Of a stretch of 64,000 bases of DNA, positions 58,710-64,000 are shown one piece after another. The notes under the pieces are model-generated. The model was not told the DNA's origin. It searched no databases and saw nothing but the letters and a program-made list of their open reading frames with translations. The DNA comes from Paulownia fortunei (taxonomy: Eukaryota; Streptophyta; Magnoliopsida; Lamiales; Paulowniaceae): contig CM033116.1 in assembly GCA_019321725.1 (NCBI GenBank), positions 4,646,642 to 4,710,641 of the forward strand. Reading direction: 5' to 3'. Within the stretch, counting starts at the first letter, position 1; each line of letters begins with the position of its first letter. A program made the position numbers and the translations under genes.

Positions 58710-61700
58710 CGTATATGATTTAGTTTTTCTCTAATTGGCGAGAATATGTGGGTCAATTTCTTCTTTTGTATATTTGAATTGATTTTTTGTGTATTTGTTT
58801 GCAATACGAACAAACTGTTGGAAGTGTCAAAACCTCCTACCATCAAATGAGACCTTAAGTAAGATAATATTAAAAAATAATTAAAAATATAACGCAAGAA
58901 AAAATAAAAAAAATATGATATTTGTAAATGTTTAAAAAGAGTTGTGTAAGGTCTATTAAACTAAATCTATTTATACATTCGACTATACTATTTAACTCTT
59001 GGGCCCTTGTGAATATAATAGAGTTGGGTATTTTTAAATTGTTGAAATTGCAAATTGCAATAATCATCCAATGGTAATAATAATAGACCACCAGGCCAGT
59101 AGACATTTTTTTTTTCTTTTTTTGGGTTCCATGGAAGATTTTTTTTGGTACAATAACGAAGCCTTTTTGGTCCCCAAAATCGATTGGTAACTATCATCCC
59201 ATTTGTTTTCCTTACTCTTGTCCTAAAAGTTAGGTTTCCCATTTATGTAGACCTCTTTCCTCTTTATCAGGCAAAAGAAAATCCCAAATACAGAAGTGGG
59301 CACTAAACTCGTGCCGCAGCCAAATTGGAATTCACCTATTGGTCCGTCCAACGCTGTGATTTTCTTTATATGTCCTTGAGTCGATTCCATGGGGTCATTT
59401 AGACCTAACTCTTGAGTATTGAAGTTCAAATTCTTAAAATATAAAATTTTAGATTTAATTTTCATAAAAATATTAAATTTCGTCTATTTACATAATAAAT
59501 GATTTTATATTGTTGATTATTTATAATTGTTAATTATTTGATTAATATATAAATTTGATGCTAATTGAGTATTTTGTCAACAAATTTTTTCCGTTTATAT
59601 TGTCTTTGTTCGTAGTGGAGGATATGTTTGATTTTTTTTTTTTTAAGAAATAAGAAAAAAAATCAAAAATTGCCTAATTTTAATTATTAAAAATGCAAAA
59701 CCTGTAAAAGTGAAATTATTCTCAATAATAATTTTTTTTTCTTTAATAAAAAAATTCACATGTTGATTAAGTAAATAATGAATTTTTAATGGCCACCTAA
59801 TTGGTTCTTTCCATATATGGTGATTAATATATGGCAAAAAAGAAGTTTATATCTTATTTCTCAATAAATTTAATTAACAAGGCATACAAAGATATATAAA
59901 TGAATAAATACACTAATTTATAGTAAGGGATAAGTACTTTGAGACAAATAAAATCAAAACATTCTCTGTAAGACGAACAAAATAAAATCTGTCAAAAGTG
60001 TACCCTTATCAACAATTTTTGACATTAATCAATGTCAAATTTATTCGAATGAGACACTTACCTCTTGGCTTATTTTTTATGAAATTAAGTAGAAATATTC
60101 ATCATTAATATTAGATAATGAATTCATTTTATATTAGATAATTTTATATTCCAAATAATTTCCACTTTGTGATTACCGTGCGAATAATATTATTTCTCAC
60201 AAAGTCATTTCCCCTAAATTCGATTTACAATAAATCACATTTTCTCAATAATTGGTACTTTTGAAGTGTCCCGGAACTAGCCCACTAGCCCACTAATTTG
60301 CACCCAATCTAGTCAGGTCCATCTTTAATACGGGTCAAGAGGGAACACAAGTTTTAGGTCCATCAAGTTACATGTTTGTTTTGGGCCATGCCTTTTCAGT
60401 AACCCAAACCATTTGTAGACATAAATCGGTCCGTGCATAAAAAAAAAAAAGCTCATATAACGTCTGTACAATTTTCTTGAATATTTAGATTTACTGTGTG
60501 TGTTTCCTCTCATACTTGGTAACCCCCAAATTTATTTTCATTTATTTTTGTTGGTCTTTACAAATTAGACTTTGCTTTTCTTTACTTTTTTTTTGTGTAT
60601 TTATCGAAACTCAAAAACCCTGGTCATTCAAGTTTGATTTGTGGTTGGTATCGACACAAGCTTAAGTAAAATATGTGGTGGGGTATTTGCATAAACCTAT
60701 TTGCATATACCAATACAAATTCTTATTTGGAAGAGATTTTGGAAATAACTTTTAAATTTGATGTTATGTCATTGCCATTCAAAAAGACTTTAGGCTTTGA
60801 TAAGCTTCATTGTAGACTTTTATGATTTAACTTTTGATTACAAATGTAACTTAATTTAAAATATTATGGATTATACGTTTGGAATTTATACATCTGATGT
60901 GATATTACTTTTTATCTACAACTACAAATTGGATGACAATTGGGTCATTGTCTGCAACACACCAAGTTGTATAGGGTGTCGGTATTGTTTGCACGAAGAT
61001 TTTCCAACACTCAAGTCAGAAGCACAAAAAGAATTGATAACAAAAGACTTGAAGATATTAGAGAGCAAAAATGAATTGTTGACCTTATACAAATAGATGA
61101 ATGGTATATATAGTATATTTTGATGAGTTGTTATCTGTTGTTAGGTGGTGTATATTTTACTTAGGCTTATGCTTGAGCCTATCAGGGCCATAAATGTTTA
61201 TTCACTTAAATTGAGTCATTCATAATTGAATATTTTTTTATTGGGTCTTACTCCATCAACACCTTCATTAACATGAAATATTTCCCTTTTGAATTTAATG
61301 TCAAGTTATTTAAAATAAGCTCAAAGCTCATAAAAAATTATAAAGTGAGAGATCAGACTCACCGCGCCACACAACCACCCACCAATATATATATTGATTG
61401 ATTCTAAGTCTATAATCATCAAATTTAATGATATTTGAACTTAAACTAATTTAAATTGATACAACATCTACAAAATTGTTCATATGCCCATAAATGTTTG
61501 AAACTTTATGTGACCAACAAATTTGAATGCAAGACTAGGGAATAACATTTGGCCTCTTTCCACCCTCCACAAGTTGTATCTAACTAAGATACAAATAATG
61601 CTAGAGAATAGGTTTCAAAAGCACTTACACACTAATTAAATATGCTAAAAGAAGTAACATCAAGATCCAGGTGGCCAACTAACCAACAAATTACAAAAAT

Positions 61701-63176
61701 GTACCTTCACAAGCTGTTTTTAACTATTTTCTTCCCTGACTTGGACATTATTAACTGATCCGTATTTTTCCTTCTACAACTAGAAAATGGCAGTTTACTA
61801 GACCATCTCATCCATAACCACTATACAAACATCATTTTCCATCAACAACGGCTATATTTATTTTCGGCCTCGCTTATTGTTTATTCTTCAAATCCAAATG
61901 GGCCGTTGCTTTCAGTAATGGGGCCCGCTCTTTTGCTTCTCCAAATCCAGCTAGCACCACCATTCTCCTTTTTATAATTAATTAATTCATTGGACCCGAT
62001 ACTGTGAGCCCATCATGAATTTGCTCATTATTACACGTGTCAAGTGGGCACCGGGACATTGGGTATTCATAATGCCACCAAGGCATCTATACGTATAATT
62101 TTTTTTTATAATTCAAGTATCCAAATTAATTTTGAAAGACAATGACTTTTTTTATGATTCATCCTTAAAGTAAATTTATAATGTAATAATAGCTTATACA
62201 CATTCGATGTGGATACCTGGTACCCTACTTTTGAAAATTCACAAAAAAATTTTATATTTCAGAATAAATGATGCCTTTCATGATCGTACGAGGGTTGGAA
62301 AACCCTTCATGAAATTCATCTTATACTTTTTCATTGTGTCACCTCTGTTGAGCAAATAAATTTTATAAAAAATTATTTCTTGTACTTAAACAGAGGGATA
62401 AGTATACTAGTATAGAATATAATCCTGTGTGTGCGGATTTGAAGAGTTCCCATGAAAAGAACGAAGAAAAAGAACAAAGAGGGAGGAATTTTATAAGGCT
62501 TATAAAATTGGAAAATGTTGTTACAAACTAGAAAAATTGATAGAGTTGCACACAAATATTAATGCAATTCGAATTTTTTATTTTAATTTTATATTTCATT
62601 TCATTTTATATATCATAAATGCATTATCAAAATATATAAAATATCTCTTTAAATATGATTTAACGTGAATCATATATATCTAATTAGAAAAATACGAAAT
62701 AAAATAATAAATTAGAACAAAAAAATTTAAAGTTATATCAATAATGTTTCCCATGTTAGTAGTAATTCCCATGATTTTATAAATATATAATTATAATATA
62801 CGTGATATTACAAAATATTCTTACGTGATTTACAAATATATTGTAATAATCATATTATAAGAATTAATTTTTATACTACTCAAAAATTTTAATTATAATA
62901 ATATATTGCATATACCAAAGCTATTTAATTTCTTGAAGCTCTACATATTTTGATTAATCCAAGTTGAAATCCAAAAATCATGACAATGTGACGAGGAAGA
63001 AGTTTTAAGGGCCTAGCAAGTTAAATTTAAACTCCCAATTTGATTAGTGTTATGCCAAAAATTACAAAAGAAAAAAAGAAGCCAAAAAAAAAAAAAAAAG
63101 TGAGCTGAAATGACATGATGTTATCAGACGAACAGAGTACCAAACGCGGTTGCCCGACTCCACGCCCCTTGTCTCA

Positions 63177-63208
<32 letters not shown>

Positions 63209-63220
63209 GCGCGCGCGCAC
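63177..63220 (+). repeat. Compound microsatellite (TC)n(AC)n(GC)n upstream of NAT12
   Basis: About ten TC units, seven AC units and four GC units run without a break, roughly 220 bases before the NAT12 ATG, probably in the promoter or 5' UTR. Confidence 0.93.
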
Positions 63221-63437
63221 TAACTTCACCCCCTCATTACACTTTTCACACACACAGTACACACACTAAAAGCTTCAGATCTTTTCCGCACACGCTCTCT
63301 CGCTCTAAGCTTTTCTTAAACCCTAACAATTAGTTCAGATCTACTTCCCACATTCACATTTCCACATTATTTGTGTTTATTAATTTTTGTACTTGATGGC
63401 TGCACTTACGCATTTCTAGTGTGTTAGCTTTTAGTAA

Positions 63438-63963
63438 ATGGCGAGCTCCGACCCTAGTAAGAAGCCTCGACCCGGCCCATGGCCACCCGCGCCCGACTCC
63501 GTCGCAATGCCGCCTTCTTCCTGGGCTAAGCGCACCGGATTCCGCCCTAAATTCTCCGGCGAGACCAATGCCGGCGATTCCAGCCAAATTACCACTTTAC
63601 CCCTGCCCCAACCCCCGGCCCAGGCGCAGGCTAAGCCCAGACAACCCGATACTAACCTAGACCTTGAAGCCGGGCGCCCGAGACCAGGCCCTACGCCCAA
63701 TGGAGAGCCTGCGGTTGCGAGGGATAGGGAGAAGGAGAAGGAGAAGGAGCAGACGCCGCCAGTGAGGAAGCGGAGGGACTCCGATGGGGGCAAGAATTCG
63801 GGCCCAAATGGGCAGCCAGCGGCGGGGGAGGGAAGTCAGAGGGCGGTGAGGTATGAGGAGGCTGCCACGGTGGATGTGCTGCCACAAATGGTGGTGGATG
63901 ATGATGGGTTTTTGGCCAGGCATTCGCATATGAAATACGAGCTTAGAGATACTCCTGGTCTTG
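63438..63963 (+). CDS. NAT12: Nucleobase-ascorbate transporter 12-like, first coding exon (partial)
   Basis: The exon runs from the ATG at 63438 to a GGTGAG donor after 63963 and encodes 175 residues plus one base; the gene continues beyond the window. It carries the long hydrophilic N-terminal extension found in NAT11/NAT12 and not in other NATs. It starts MASSDPSKKPRPGPWPPAPD, with the conserved block at residues 24-43 (MPPSSWAKRTGFRPKFSGET), a K/E-rich repeat (REKEKEKEQ), RKRRDSDG, VDVLPQ and HMKYELRDTPGL, after which the membrane domain should begin. The family transports uracil/xanthine-type bases or ascorbate, but plant NAT12 substrates are not established. The exon is much more GC-rich than the surrounding DNA. 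An in-frame TAG just upstream of the ATG confirms the start. Confidence 0.93.
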
Positions 63964-64000
63964 GTGAGCTTTTTATTTTTGTGAATTAGTTTTGCATGAA

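Larger units (their letters stand above)
53055..63437. other. Ten-kilobase AT-rich gene desert
   Basis: Apart from DUF868 5' sequence at its left end and NAT12 promoter/5' UTR at its right end, I see no gene. It holds tandem duplications near 54042, 57283 and 58653, (AT)n at about 55249-55275, poly-A runs at 55927-55949 and 56405-56423, a dispersed repeat at 56725-57090 and long A/T blocks. The ORF at 60866-61096 has two Cys-x-x-Cys-like spacings but no recognised family. Confidence 0.55.

Noticed and set aside
60866..61096. Possible zinc-binding small protein (76 residues)
   Set aside because: Only loosely spaced cysteines are present, there is no recognised family, and it lies alone in the gene desert.
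1..64000. CRISPR arrays, rRNA genes, bacterial-type mobile elements
   Set aside because: None were seen; the window is plant nuclear DNA and its repeats are microsatellites, tandem duplicates and transposon remnants.

Overview
The window is nuclear DNA from a flowering plant, almost certainly a core eudicot. Genes are intron-split with GT..AG junctions, the intergenic DNA is very AT-rich, and every recognisable protein belongs to a plant or general eukaryotic family. I cannot name the species. About 80% of the window is intergenic DNA made of A/T tracts, microsatellites, short non-autonomous transposons and one decayed Copia retrotransposon.

Layout, left to right. At 1075-2497 is a three-exon copy of the splicing factor BUD31/G10 with an in-frame TGA at codon 51, so it is probably a pseudogene. 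At 8732-16053 is the main gene, a complete 20-exon full-size ABCG (PDR-type) transporter of 1454 residues; one intron uses a GC donor. At 19108-20006 is a four-exon coiled-coil protein of 174 residues, DUF662/GORAB-like. At 23106-30785 a roughly 2.5 kb unit is present twice in direct orientation, and the two copies are separated by the 3' part of a Copia element that ends in a 509 bp LTR. At 34742-35548 (minus strand) is an intronless DREB1/CBF-type AP2 factor with three CACGTG boxes upstream. At 41955-42375 is a small stress-responsive A/B-barrel (Dabb, HS1-like) protein. At 43179-44091 is a secreted, probably membrane-anchored protein with galacturonan-binding and WAK-associated domains but no kinase. 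At 45240-46794 (minus strand) are two paralogous small ORFs that I do not recognise. At 52155-53054 (minus strand) is a DUF868 protein. At 63438 to the end of the window is the first coding exon of a NAT12-type nucleobase-ascorbate transporter.

The genes form no operon-like unit; they are independent loci. Several belong to stress- or wall-related families (ABCG/PDR, DREB1, Dabb, WAK-associated), but nothing in the sequence shows that they work as a module. I found no convincing new system. The items most worth checking are the paired unknown ORFs beside the WAK-associated gene, the duplicated unit interrupted by the Copia element, the stop-bearing BUD31 copy, and a well-delimited TIR element with a direct target repeat at 48438-48838.
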